Of a stretch of DNA of 40,963 bases, positions 18,878 to 27,009 are shown piece by piece (the first letter of the stretch is position 1; each line of letters opens with the position of its first letter). The notes beneath the pieces were generated by a model. The model did no database searches and was not told the DNA's origin. It was given only the letters and a program-made list of their open reading frames with translations. A program made the position numbers and the translations under genes. The stretch spans positions 1-40,963 of the forward strand of contig NZ_JBNPVX010000027.1 of the NCBI RefSeq assembly GCF_050434145.1, in the 5' to 3' direction. Source of the stretch: JAISST01 sp050434145. Its GTDB lineage: Bacteria; Fusobacteriota; Fusobacteriia; Fusobacteriales; Fusobacteriaceae.

Positions 18878-19245
18878 AGCTCCTCACAATATAAAGTTAT
18901 ATATTTTTCTTTTGATACAAATGAAAATATTCTATTAGATTCATTAAAAGAATCAAAACAAGACATATTTCATTATTTATATATTTAAAATTTTTAATAT
19001 GACAAGAAATTCATTTATGTATTATGAAAATTAAGAATTTAAAAAAATTTATTTTTCTAAATTAAAAGAATGAATTTTAATGATAAGATTACTACTAGTC
19101 ATTCAATTCATTATACCATCACTAAAAGAAAATGTATAGTTAATTTTTGTAAAATAATAGTTTGTATTATAATACTATCATATAATTATGTCACTGATGT
19201 GTTTAAGGAATAAATAAAATAAAAAAGTAAAAAAATTAAAACAAA
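18878..19245. other. Intergenic leader region upstream of the ter-type operon
   Basis: About 370 nt of AT-rich DNA between the ter-type operon and the terminator of the yerC-like gene. It holds the promoter described at 19110-19138, so the operon would have a leader of roughly 225 nt. A small inverted repeat, GATTC-N6-GAATC type, lies near 18940-18956. No convincing open frame or known riboswitch is seen. Confidence 0.5.
19110..19138 (-). promoter_or_regulatory. Probable promoter of the ter-type operon
   Basis: On the minus strand: -35 TATACA (19133-19138), 17-nt spacer, and perfect -10 TATAAT (19110-19115) preceded by TGG, an extended -10. No gene other than the YceG-like gene lies downstream. 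Confidence 0.55.
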
Positions 19246-19271
19246 ACTATCTTAATATAAATCAAGATAGT
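19237..19271 (-). terminator. Terminator of the yerC-like gene
   Basis: Minus-strand stem ACTATCTT/AAGATAGT (19246-19253 with 19264-19271), extended by a few further pairs, followed by a T-rich run. It lies directly after the stop codon at 19287. Confidence 0.75.
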
Positions 19272-19286
19272 CTTATAGAGAAAATA

Positions 19287-19574
19287 TTATTTTTTATTCA
19301 TTCTATTAATGACAGACTCATATCCACCTGGTCCATATTTAATGCATTTACTTACACGACTTAGAGTTGCAGAAGAAATATCTATTTTTTTTAATATCTC
19401 TTCATAAGTGTGACCTTCTGAAAGTAATTTGGCAGCTTCTAACCTAGTGGACATTGCTTCAATTTCTTTGTAAGTACACAAATCTTGAAAAAAATCATAG
19501 CACTCCTCTACAGTTTTTAGAGAAAGAATTGCTTTGAAAAGTTCATCATTCCTGCTGTTTTTAATATTGTTCAC
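19287..19574 (-). CDS. YerC/YecD family TrpR-like DNA-binding protein
   Basis: 95 residues with a GTG start preceded by AAAGGATG. The family pattern is clear: ELFKAILSLKTVEECYDFF, TYKEIEAMSTRLEAAKLL, a helix-turn-helix in TYEEILKKIDISSATLSRV, and the closing KYGPGGYESVI. It is related to the Trp repressor but lacks a known ligand. It is encoded right after purD with its own promoter and terminator. As I recall, yerC also lies close to purD in B. subtilis, so the link to purine genes may be ancient. A role in controlling purine genes is possible but only inferred. Confidence 0.9.
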   Translation of the reverse strand: MNNIKNSRNDELFKAILSLKTVEECYDFFQDLCTYKEIEAMSTRLEAAKLLSEGHTYEEILKKIDISSATLSRVSKCIKYGPGGYESVINRMNKK

Positions 19575-19622
19575 AAAATCACATCCTTTGAAGAAGTTTA
19601 ATTTAACAAATTATCTTAGTAG

Positions 19623-19651
19623 ATTATAAACTTCTTTTGTGACTTTTGCAA
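19623..19651 (-). promoter_or_regulatory. Promoter of the yerC-like gene
   Basis: Minus strand: -35 TTGCAA (19646-19651), 17-nt spacer, -10 TATAAT (19623-19628). It lies between the purD stop and the yerC start, about 50 nt before the GTG, so the regulator can be expressed apart from the pur genes. Confidence 0.65.
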
Positions 19652-19661
19652 GTGCTTTTTA

Positions 19662-20912
19662 TTATTTAATTTTTCCAATATCTTTTCTATAATAAATATT
19701 ATTGAAATTTACTTTTGCAACATCATTATAGGCTTTTTCTCTTGCAATATTAATGTTATCACCAAGAGCAACTATATTTAGGACTCTTCCGCCGTTTGTA
19801 AAAAGAGTATTGTTTTTATTGATTGCACCAGCTATGAAAAAATGGCTTTGAATATCATTCAATCCAGATATCTCAAAATCTTTTTTATATGATTGCGGAT
19901 AGCCACCAGATACTAACACAATACAACAAGCAGATTTTTTACTCCATTCCACTATTGTATTAGATAAATTTTTATTCATAGCATCTTCTATTAATTGCAA
20001 AAAGTCAGATTTTAAAAGTGGAAGTACTACTTGAGTTTCAGGATCTCCCATCCTCATATTATATTCCAGAAGATACACACCTTTTCTAGTAATCATGAGG
20101 CCAAAGAATATGACACCAGCAAAATCCATTTCTTCTTGTATTATTCCATTCAAAGTTGGTTTCATGATGGAATTAACAAATTCATCAAAGACCTCCTCAG
20201 TAACATAAGGATTAGGAGCAATAGTCCCCATTCCACCTGTATTTAGACCAGTTTCGTTTTCTCCAATTTTTTTATGATCTTTAGCTGAAATAAATGGAAG
20301 AATTGTTTTAGAGTCAGTGAAAGATAAAATGGAAGCTTCTACACCTTCTAAAAATTCTTCAATTACTATTTCTTCACCAGCATTTTCAAATACTTTGTTT
20401 ACCATTATTTCGTTAATAGCATTAAAAGCATCAGTTTTATTTTCACAAATTATTACACCTTTTCCAGCAGCTAATCCGCTGGCCTTGATGACAATTGGAA
20501 AATCACAAGTTTCTATATATTTTTTTGCTTTTTGCTCATCATTAAATACCTCATAAGCAGCAGTTTTTACGCCATACTTTTTCATGAAGTTTTTAGAATA
20601 GACTTTTGACCCTTCTAATATTGCAGCTTTTTTATTTGGACCAAATATTTTTAGATTATTTTCTTGAAATTTATCTACAATTCCATTTACCAATAATGTT
20701 TCACTTCCCACTATTGTTAAATCAATTTTTTCAGTTTTAGCAAAATTAACAATTTCATCTAATGTATTAATGTTTACATTTTTACCTTTATCTAATAAAG
20801 AAATTCCACCATTTCCTGGAGCACAGTAGATTTTATTTATTTTGGGATTTGCATTGAGTTTCCAGCAAATGCAATGTTCTCTTCCACCATTTCCTACTAC
20901 TAATATTTTCAT
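19662..20912 (-). CDS. purD: Phosphoribosylamine-glycine ligase (GAR synthetase)
   Basis: 416 residues, full length. An N-terminal GNGGREH motif is followed by the ATP-grasp domain: SKVYSKNFMKKYGVKTAAY, VIKASGLAAGKGV (phosphate-binding loop), NTGGMGTIAPNPYV, and MRMGDPETQVVLPLL with the metal-binding acidic residues. A small C-terminal domain ends in FNNIYYRKDIGKI. It is cytosolic and carries out step 2 of purine synthesis: phosphoribosylamine plus glycine plus ATP to GAR. It is the last pur gene of the unit, 76 nt after purH, with AGGAGA upstream. Confidence 0.97.
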   Translation of the reverse strand: MKILVVGNGGREHCICWKLNANPKINKIYCAPGNGGISLLDKGKNVNINTLDEIVNFAKTEKIDLTIVGSETLLVNGIVDKFQENNLKIFGPNKKAAILEGSKVYSKNFMKKYGVKTAAYEVFNDEQKAKKYIETCDFPIVIKASGLAAGKGVIICENKTDAFNAINEIMVNKVFENAGEEIVIEEFLEGVEASILSFTDSKTILPFISAKDHKKIGENETGLNTGGMGTIAPNPYVTEEVFDEFVNSIMKPTLNGIIQEEMDFAGVIFFGLMITRKGVYLLEYNMRMGDPETQVVLPLLKSDFLQLIEDAMNKNLSNTIVEWSKKSACCIVLVSGGYPQSYKKDFEISGLNDIQSHFFIAGAINKNNTLFTNGGRVLNIVALGDNINIAREKAYNDVAKVNFNNIYYRKDIGKIK

Positions 20913-20988
20913 ATATGATAAATCTCCTATTTTATAAATTTAAACTATACAATATGGTATTTTTAAAAGACATAGTATATATTTATAA

Positions 20989-22482
20989 TTAATGTTTAAA
21001 ATGCCTAATACCAGTGAAGATCATGGAAATACCATGTTCGTTGCATGCTTCTATGGACTCTGAATCTCTGATGCTTCCTCCTGGCTGAATAATAGCTTTT
21101 ATACCATATTTTGCTGCTTCATCTACAACATCTCTGAATGGAAAGAAGGCGTCAGATGCAATTACAGTACCATTTTTCGCTCTTTCCAAAGCTTGGTTAG
21201 TAGCCCATATTCTATTAGTTTCACCGTTACCTATTCCAATTGCCATACCATCTTTAGCTACGACAATTGCATTTGATTTTGCATATTTTACCACTTTAAG
21301 TGCAAATTTTAATTCATTCATTTCTTTTTCTGTTGGAGTGGCAGTTGTTACTACTTTAAAATCATTGGAAAAAGTGGTGTCTTCATCTTGAATTAGTATT
21401 CCACCATCAACTTTTACGATATTCATTTTATCTAAAGGAGAGTTGTTACATTTGATTACTCTCAAATTTTTCTTAGTTTTTAATATTTCAAGGGCATCAT
21501 TATCAAAATTTGGAGCAATAACAATTTCTAAGAAAATTTTTATAATTTCCTCTGCAGTAGATTTATCCACAGTTTTATTAATGGCTATTATTCCACCAAA
21601 AATAGAAGTAGGATCACAGTTATAAGCTTTGAGATAGGCATCATATGCACTACTACCTATAGCAACACCGCAAGGAGTGGAATGCTTTACACCACAACAT
21701 GCATAAGTATCAAATTCGCAGACAACTTTCCATGCTACATCCATATCTCTTATATTATTAAAAGACAGTTCCTTACCATTTAGTATATCAAAATCTTTCA
21801 TAGCTCCATTGTCAACAGTAGATACATAGTAGGCTGCATTTTGGTGTGGATTTTCTCCATAACGTAAATTCATTTTCTTTTCATATGACAAACTTAGATA
21901 GTTAGGATATTTTTCGTCTAAAAGAAAATTTGAAATTGCAGCATCATACGCAGAAGTAAGATTAAAAACTTTACCTGCAAGAATTTTTTTTGTATTTAGT
22001 GAAACTGTACCAGATTTCATTTCAGATTTGACCATTTCGTAGTCACATATATCGCTTATCACAATAACATCACGAAATGATTTGGCAGCAGATCTAAGCA
22101 TAGTAGGACCACCAATATCAATAAACTCTACTTTTTCTTCAAAAGAAATATTTTCATTTACTTTTTCAAAAAATGGATACAGATTGACAATAACTATGTC
22201 AATAGTATCTATTTTTTTTTCTCTGATTGCATTCATATGATTTTCATTATCTCTGATTGCCAGTATACCACCATGAATGTTTGGATGAAGAGTTTTTACT
22301 CTTCCATCTAACATTTCTGGAAAATTGGTCACTTCTGAGATTTCTTTTACTGGAATATTATTTTCTTTAAAATATTTAAATGTCCCACCTGTAGAAATTA
22401 TTTCTATATTTTGGTCTATCAAGAATTTTGCAAAATCTAATATTCCATTTTTATCATATACTGATATTAGAGCTCTTTTCAC
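20989..22482 (-). CDS. purH: Bifunctional AICAR transformylase/IMP cyclohydrolase
   Basis: 497 residues with a GTG start 6 nt after GGAGG. The IMP cyclohydrolase (MGS-like) half is at about 1-150: ALISVYDKNGILDFAKFL, STGGTFKYFK, GRVKTLHPNIHGGIL. The transformylase half is at about 180-497: LRYGENPHQNAAYY, CCGVKHSTPCGVAIG with the catalytic Lys-His, and the end IIQPGGSIRDSES...MIFTGIRHFKH. It makes the last two steps to IMP and uses 10-formyl-THF, the product of the fhs gene heading this unit. A copy of the shared pur intergenic element lies directly upstream. Confidence 0.97.
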   Translation of the reverse strand: MKRALISVYDKNGILDFAKFLIDQNIEIISTGGTFKYFKENNIPVKEISEVTNFPEMLDGRVKTLHPNIHGGILAIRDNENHMNAIREKKIDTIDIVIVNLYPFFEKVNENISFEEKVEFIDIGGPTMLRSAAKSFRDVIVISDICDYEMVKSEMKSGTVSLNTKKILAGKVFNLTSAYDAAISNFLLDEKYPNYLSLSYEKKMNLRYGENPHQNAAYYVSTVDNGAMKDFDILNGKELSFNNIRDMDVAWKVVCEFDTYACCGVKHSTPCGVAIGSSAYDAYLKAYNCDPTSIFGGIIAINKTVDKSTAEEIIKIFLEIVIAPNFDNDALEILKTKKNLRVIKCNNSPLDKMNIVKVDGGILIQDEDTTFSNDFKVVTTATPTEKEMNELKFALKVVKYAKSNAIVVAKDGMAIGIGNGETNRIWATNQALERAKNGTVIASDAFFPFRDVVDEAAKYGIKAIIQPGGSIRDSESIEACNEHGISMIFTGIRHFKH

Positions 22483-22505
22483 AATTTCCTCCTAAATTTA
22501 TTTAA

Positions 22506-22572
22506 TTTTTAATCTGTTGAAAAACTATTTTATATCTTGCAAATTCATACTTTTATTATTCTTTTAATTCTT
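22506..22572 (-). repeat. Pur intergenic element, copy before purH
   Basis: Minus strand: ATAAAAGTATGAATT, then about 10 variable nt, then AAAATAGTTT followed 2 nt later by CAACAG and TTAAAA, ending about 20 nt before the purH ribosome-binding site. It is nearly the same as the copies before purC and purL. Function unknown. The upstream part of this gap (22573-22632) looks GC-richer but contains no gene. Confidence 0.7.
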
Positions 22573-22632
22573 CATTTCGTCCAGTCTCTCTTTACTAGGT
22601 TGTTATTGGTGTGTGCATTACCTGTAGCACTG

Positions 22633-23214
22633 TTATTTATTCTTAGAATCAATTATTTTGGCTATGGCTAAAGGTAATAGTCTATGTTCTTCAATTAATA
22701 CTTTTTTTTGTAGAGTTTCAGCTGTATCATCAATATCTACATCTACAGTACTTTGCATAATAATTTCGCCAGTATCTATAGAGGCATCTACATAATGAAC
22801 TGTGCATCCAGAAACTGCATCACCTACAGCTATGATAGCTTCATGAACTTTAATTCCATACATTCCTTTTCCACCAAATCTTGGTAAAAGAGAAGGATGA
22901 ATATTAATTATTTTTTTATTCCATTTGTTAACAAAAGATTCACTAACAATAGAAAGAAAACCTGCTAATACAATTAGATTTATATTTCTAAAAGTTAAAA
23001 TATTATCTATTTCATTAAATAAGTTTTCTTTATAAAGTTTTCTATCTAAAAGTATAGTTTTAATGTTGTTTAATCTGGCTCTTTCAAGACCATAACAATT
23101 TCTATCAGCAATAACAATATCTATAGAACATTTTAATTTTCCTTCATTAATATGATTGATGATAGCTTGAAGATTACTACCTCCACCAGATACTAAAACA
23201 GCTATTTTAAACAT
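22633..23214 (-). CDS. purN: Phosphoribosylglycinamide formyltransferase, folate-dependent
   Basis: 193 residues. The conserved N-terminus is AVLVSGGGSNLQAII. The active-site segments are NLIVLAGFLSIVSESFV, NIHPSLLPRFGGKGMYG (catalytic Asn and His) and GCTVHYVDASIDTGEII (catalytic Asp). It transfers formyl from 10-formyl-THF to GAR in step 3. The start ATG lies inside the end of purM (13-nt overlap), so the two are translationally coupled. It lies 150 nt upstream of purH. Confidence 0.97.
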   Translation of the reverse strand: MFKIAVLVSGGGSNLQAIINHINEGKLKCSIDIVIADRNCYGLERARLNNIKTILLDRKLYKENLFNEIDNILTFRNINLIVLAGFLSIVSESFVNKWNKKIINIHPSLLPRFGGKGMYGIKVHEAIIAVGDAVSGCTVHYVDASIDTGEIIMQSTVDVDIDDTAETLQKKVLIEEHRLLPLAIAKIIDSKNK

Positions 23215-24203
23215 AATTTTTTATCACCCTTCTGAACATACCCAATAGTGTATGCATGTTCACCTAAATTTTTTAATTCATTTATAATTGCAGTTTCATC
23301 ATCTTTTGCAACTACAAGAACAAAGCCTACTCCCATGTTAAAAGTACCAAACATTTCTTCATCGGAAACATTTCCTTCTTTTTGAATATGTTTAAAGATA
23401 TCCAAGACTTCAATCTTATCTTTAAATACTACTGGACTATGACCATCACTAATAGTTCTTGGTAAATTTTCTGGTAGGCCACCACCAGTTATATGTGCCA
23501 TTCCTTTTATGTTATATTTTTGCAATAAGTGAAGAATTGGTTTCACATAAATCTTGGTAGGAGTAAGTAATACTTCGCCAATAGGGTTACCATTAAAGTC
23601 ATAATTGTAATCCTTGATAATTTTTCTGACCATTGAGAAACCATTACTATGTACTCCAGAAGAGCTGATGCCAATTAGAATATCCCCATCTGATACCTGA
23701 CTTCCATTGATAATATTATCTTTTTCTACTACTCCAACACAAAAACCAGCAATGTCATAGTCACCTTCTTTATAAAAACCAGGCATTTCAGCAGTTTCTC
23801 CACCAATAAGTGCTGCATATGATTCAAAACATCCTTCTGCAATACCAGAAACGAGTTCTGCTGCTACTTCCGCATGTAATTTTCCACAAGCAAGATAGTC
23901 TAAGAAAAATAGAGGCTTGGCTCCATGGCATAAAACATCATTTACACACATTGCCACGGCATCTATTCCAACAGTATTGTATTTTTTCATGGAAAGAGCT
24001 ATCTCTAATTTTGTCCCTACACCATCAGTACCAGAAACAAGTACTGGATTTTTATAATTTCCTAGTTCATACATTGCACCAAAACTTCCAAGTCCAGTGA
24101 GAACATTATTATTCATGGTCTTGGCTACAGCTTTTTTCATCAATTCAACAGCTTTATATCCTTCTTCTTTATTTACTCCAGCATCTTTATATGTAATAGA
24201 CAT
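23202..24203 (-). CDS. purM: Phosphoribosylformylglycinamidine cyclo-ligase (AIR synthetase)
   Basis: 333 residues, usual length. Signature segments are SITYKDAGVNKEEGYKAVEL, LVSGTDGVGTKLEIA, GIDAVAMCVNDVLCHGA, LIGGETAEMPGFY, GISSSGVHSNGFS, and AHITGGGLPENLPR. It converts FGAM to AIR with ATP in step 5. A run of six G residues forms a strong ribosome-binding site just before ATG. It sits 21 nt after purF and overlaps purN. Confidence 0.97.
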   Translation of the reverse strand: MSITYKDAGVNKEEGYKAVELMKKAVAKTMNNNVLTGLGSFGAMYELGNYKNPVLVSGTDGVGTKLEIALSMKKYNTVGIDAVAMCVNDVLCHGAKPLFFLDYLACGKLHAEVAAELVSGIAEGCFESYAALIGGETAEMPGFYKEGDYDIAGFCVGVVEKDNIINGSQVSDGDILIGISSSGVHSNGFSMVRKIIKDYNYDFNGNPIGEVLLTPTKIYVKPILHLLQKYNIKGMAHITGGGLPENLPRTISDGHSPVVFKDKIEVLDIFKHIQKEGNVSDEEMFGTFNMGVGFVLVVAKDDETAIINELKNLGEHAYTIGYVQKGDKKLCLK

Positions 24204-24224
24204 TTTTTCCCCCCAAGAAAAGCA

Positions 24225-25631
24225 TTAAAACTCGTTAGGAGTACAAATAGGATATACTCCATTAAAACAACCAACACAATAGTCATTATCTTTTTTTCCG
24301 AAAATGGCTAACATATTTTCAAGTGACAAGAAGTCTAATGTATCTGCATTTATTTCTTGTCTGATTTCTTCAAGTGACATGGTTGATGCCATTAATTCAT
24401 CGCTCTTAGCAGTATCAATACCATAATAACAAGAGTATTTTACTGGTGGAGATGCCAGTCTAAAATGGACTTCTTTGGCACCTGCATCTCTTACTATTTG
24501 TATTAATTTTTTACTAGTGGTACCTCTGACCAAAGAATCATCGATAATAACCACTCTTTTTCCTTCCAAATTTATTTTTAAGGGATTTAATTTAACTGCA
24601 ACAGCTTGCTCTCTCAATTCTTGACTAGGAGCAATGAATGTCCTCCCAATGTATTTGTTTTTTATAAGACCAATACCATAAGGAATTTTACTTTCTTGAG
24701 CATATCCAACAGCAGCAGGAATACCAGAATCAGGTACACCAATGACAACATCGGCATCTATTTTCATTTGCTTTGCTAATAATTTTCCTGCTTCTACTCT
24801 AGCTGTGTAGACATTGATGCCATCCATAATGGAGTCAGGTCTAGCAAAATAAATATATTCAAATGAACAAGGAGTCATTTTATTATTTTCAGAGTAAATA
24901 ATTGATTTAACACCTGTTTCATCAATTATCACCATTTCACCAGCATCAACATCTCTTATTACTTCTCCACCAATAGCATCAATAGCACAAGACTCTGAAG
25001 CTAAGAAATAAGTATCTTCTTTATTTTTTCCCAAGACCAATGGCCTTATTCCATAGGGGTCTCTTATTCCAATAAGCTTGTTTTCTGCAAGAACAACCAA
25101 AGCAAAGGCACCTTTTATAGCACTGATAGAACTTTTAATAGCTTCTTCAAAACCATGTGTAGATTTTCTGGCAATTAATTTTATTATTACTTCTGAATCA
25201 ATAGTAGTAGTAAAAGTTGCACCACCATCTTCTAACAATTCTCGTATAATTTTACTGTTAGTAAGGTTACCATTATGGGCCACAGCTATTTGACCTAATT
25301 TAAGCCTGTTTTCCAAGGGTTGAGCATTTTCTATTTTGCTTTCACCACTAGTGGAATATCTCACATGGCCAATAGCTGCATTACCTTTGAGAGAATCCAA
25401 TGTCTCAGGAGTGAAAACATCTGCTGCTAGCCCCATCCCTTTGTGTGTAGTCAGTTTACCACTGTTTGATACAGTAATACCTGCACTTTCTTGTCCGCGA
25501 TGCTGTAAAGCATAAAGTGCATAATAGGTTAATTTGGATACTTCTTTTTCGCTATTTGAATAGATTCCAAATATACCACACTCTTCTTCCATTTTATCAG
25601 ACTTGCTGATAATTAATGAATCATTCAACAT
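24225..25631 (-). CDS. purF: Amidophosphoribosyltransferase, Fe-S type
   Basis: 468 residues. A short N-terminal propeptide ends before Cys18 (MEEE then CGIFGIYS), the glutaminase nucleophile freed by self-cleavage. The class II glutamine amidotransferase domain includes ALQHRGQESAGI and GHVRYSTSG. The phosphoribosyltransferase domain carries the PRPP loop RVVIIDDSLVRGTTSK. Cysteines in MTPCSFEYIYFARPDS and the C-terminal CVGC match ligands of the 4Fe-4S cluster found in the B. subtilis enzyme, which makes it oxygen-sensitive; this fits an anaerobe. It carries out the first committed step, PRPP plus glutamine to phosphoribosylamine. Its ATG overlaps the purC stop by 1 nt (TAATG). Confidence 0.97.
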   Translation of the reverse strand: MLNDSLIISKSDKMEEECGIFGIYSNSEKEVSKLTYYALYALQHRGQESAGITVSNSGKLTTHKGMGLAADVFTPETLDSLKGNAAIGHVRYSTSGESKIENAQPLENRLKLGQIAVAHNGNLTNSKIIRELLEDGGATFTTTIDSEVIIKLIARKSTHGFEEAIKSSISAIKGAFALVVLAENKLIGIRDPYGIRPLVLGKNKEDTYFLASESCAIDAIGGEVIRDVDAGEMVIIDETGVKSIIYSENNKMTPCSFEYIYFARPDSIMDGINVYTARVEAGKLLAKQMKIDADVVIGVPDSGIPAAVGYAQESKIPYGIGLIKNKYIGRTFIAPSQELREQAVAVKLNPLKINLEGKRVVIIDDSLVRGTTSKKLIQIVRDAGAKEVHFRLASPPVKYSCYYGIDTAKSDELMASTMSLEEIRQEINADTLDFLSLENMLAIFGKKDNDYCVGCFNGVYPICTPNEF

Positions 25632-26341
25632 TATTCTGCCCCCAACCTCTTTAATACTTCTATATAAGCTTCTTCAATACCACCAAGATCACGTCTAAAT
25701 CTATCTTTATCTAGTTTTTGGCCAGTTTCTTTATCCCACAATCTACAAGTATCTGGAGTTATTTCATCTGCTAGTAATATTTCACCTTTTATATTTTTAC
25801 CAAATTCTATTTTGAAATCAATAAGAATAATACCAGCTTTGTCAAATGCTGTTTTTAAAAGGCTATTTATTTTTGCAGTAATAGAATATATTTCTTTTAA
25901 CTCATCATATGTGGTAAGTTCCATTGCAACTGCATGATGATCATTAATAAGAGGATCTCCAAAGGCATCATTTTTGTAACAAATTTCGAATATTATATTA
26001 GTAGGTTTTGTTCCCTCAGGAATTCCTAATCTTTTAGCCATAGAACCAGCTATGATATTTCTTACTATCACTTCCAATGGAAAAATTTGTAATTTTTGAC
26101 ATAGTTGATCTCGATCATTTAGTTTTTTGATGAAATGAGTTTTTATATTATTTTTTTCTAATATTTGGAACAAAAGTGCTGTAATTTTATTATTCATTAT
26201 ACCTTTATTTACTATTGTTCCTTTTTTCGCTCCATTACCAGCTGTTGCATCATCTTTGTAGTGAATGATAACTTTGTTTGGGTCTTCTGTAGAATATATT
26301 TGTTTTGCTTTTCCTTCATAAAGAAATTCTTTTTTTTCCAT
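25631..26341 (-). CDS. purC: SAICAR synthetase
   Basis: About 236 residues if started at the ATG at 26341, which gives the family start MEKKEFLYEGKAKQIY. Longer in-frame starts exist at 26356 and 26374. Conserved segments are YKDDATAGNGAKKG, RNIIAGSMAKRLGIPEG, LIDFKIEFGK, LADEITPDTCRLWD and LDKDRFRRDLG. It joins aspartate to CAIR with ATP in step 7. The ribosome-binding site AGGAGG (26375-26380) is too close to the ATG at 26374 and far from 26341, but a 7-bp hairpin (26353-26372) lies between and could shorten the distance, so the start is uncertain. Confidence 0.95.
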   Translation of the reverse strand: MEKKEFLYEGKAKQIYSTEDPNKVIIHYKDDATAGNGAKKGTIVNKGIMNNKITALLFQILEKNNIKTHFIKKLNDRDQLCQKLQIFPLEVIVRNIIAGSMAKRLGIPEGTKPTNIIFEICYKNDAFGDPLINDHHAVAMELTTYDELKEIYSITAKINSLLKTAFDKAGIILIDFKIEFGKNIKGEILLADEITPDTCRLWDKETGQKLDKDRFRRDLGGIEEAYIEVLKRLGAE

Positions 26342-26352
26342 ATTTTTTCTTA

Positions 26353-26372
26353 GCATCAATAAAAGTTGATGC
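26353..26372 (-). promoter_or_regulatory. Hairpin at the purC translation start
   Basis: Minus strand GCATCAA, loop CTTTTA, TTGATGC: a perfect 7-bp stem. It begins 2 nt after the AGGAGG ribosome-binding site and takes up two of the three possible ATG start codons (26374 partly, 26356 fully). If it folds, the ribosome-binding site is brought within about 13 nt of the third ATG (26341), the start expected from homology. Confidence 0.5.
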
Positions 26373-26394
26373 ATTCCTCCTCTTGTATAATGTA

Positions 26395-26453
26395 TTTTAA
26401 ACTGTTGTGAAACTATTTTAAGCTATTTAAATTCAAACTTTTATTAGTTCTTC
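26395..26453 (-). repeat. Pur intergenic element, copy before purC
   Basis: Minus strand: AATAAAAGTTTGAATTT, about 8 variable nt, then TAAAATAGTTT, CACAACAG, TTTAAAAT. It fills almost the whole gap between the purE stop (26458) and the purC ribosome-binding site. It matches the purH copy over about 50 nt with few changes. Confidence 0.7.
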
Positions 26454-26457
26454 ATAA

Positions 26458-26937
26458 TTAAAAATTTGGCATTTCAGAGTTTTCTCCAATGAACTGTTTT
26501 TTCATATTTGCTCTGAAATCCACTAATTTATTTTTCAATGGTTCATATTTAAGTGAAAGTATTTCTACAGCTAGCATTCCAGCATTATAAGAATTATTTA
26601 TACCCACAGTAGCTACAGGAATAGGCTTTGGCATTTGTACAATGGCTAATAAAGAATCCATTCCTTGAAAAGCAGCTTCTATGGGTACACCAATCACAGG
26701 TAAGGTAGTCAAAGAACTAATAACCCCAGGTAAATGAGCTGCAAGTCCAGCACCAGCTATGATGATTTCACATCCATCTTTTTCTAATTGATCTACAGTC
26801 TCTTTTAGTTTTTCAGGTACTCTATGAGCTGATAAAATATGTGCAGTATAATCTACACCAAATTCTCTTAAACAATTGGCAGCACCTTTCATTTTTTCAG
26901 TATCTGATTTGCTACCAAAGATTATTGCAACTTTCAT
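26458..26937 (-). CDS. purE: N5-CAIR mutase (PurE, class I type)
   Basis: 159 residues from the ATG at 26937, which has CTGGAG 7 nt upstream and gives the standard MKVAIIFGSKSDTEKM; a longer frame from 26982 has no support. Motifs: GSKSD at the active site, ILSAHRVPEKL with the catalytic His, IIAGAGLAAHLPGVISSLT, and LLAIVQMPKPIPVATVGI. These are of the class I kind that normally needs N5-CAIR made by PurK. No purK lies in the window. It follows purL in the same direction. Confidence 0.96.
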   Translation of the reverse strand: MKVAIIFGSKSDTEKMKGAANCLREFGVDYTAHILSAHRVPEKLKETVDQLEKDGCEIIIAGAGLAAHLPGVISSLTTLPVIGVPIEAAFQGMDSLLAIVQMPKPIPVATVGINNSYNAGMLAVEILSLKYEPLKNKLVDFRANMKKQFIGENSEMPNF

Positions 26938-27009
26938 TTGTCGCCTCCAGTTTATAATATCTACTATCAGAGCGATTGCCAACTGGCTCTAATAAAATTT
27001 TAACAGTAA

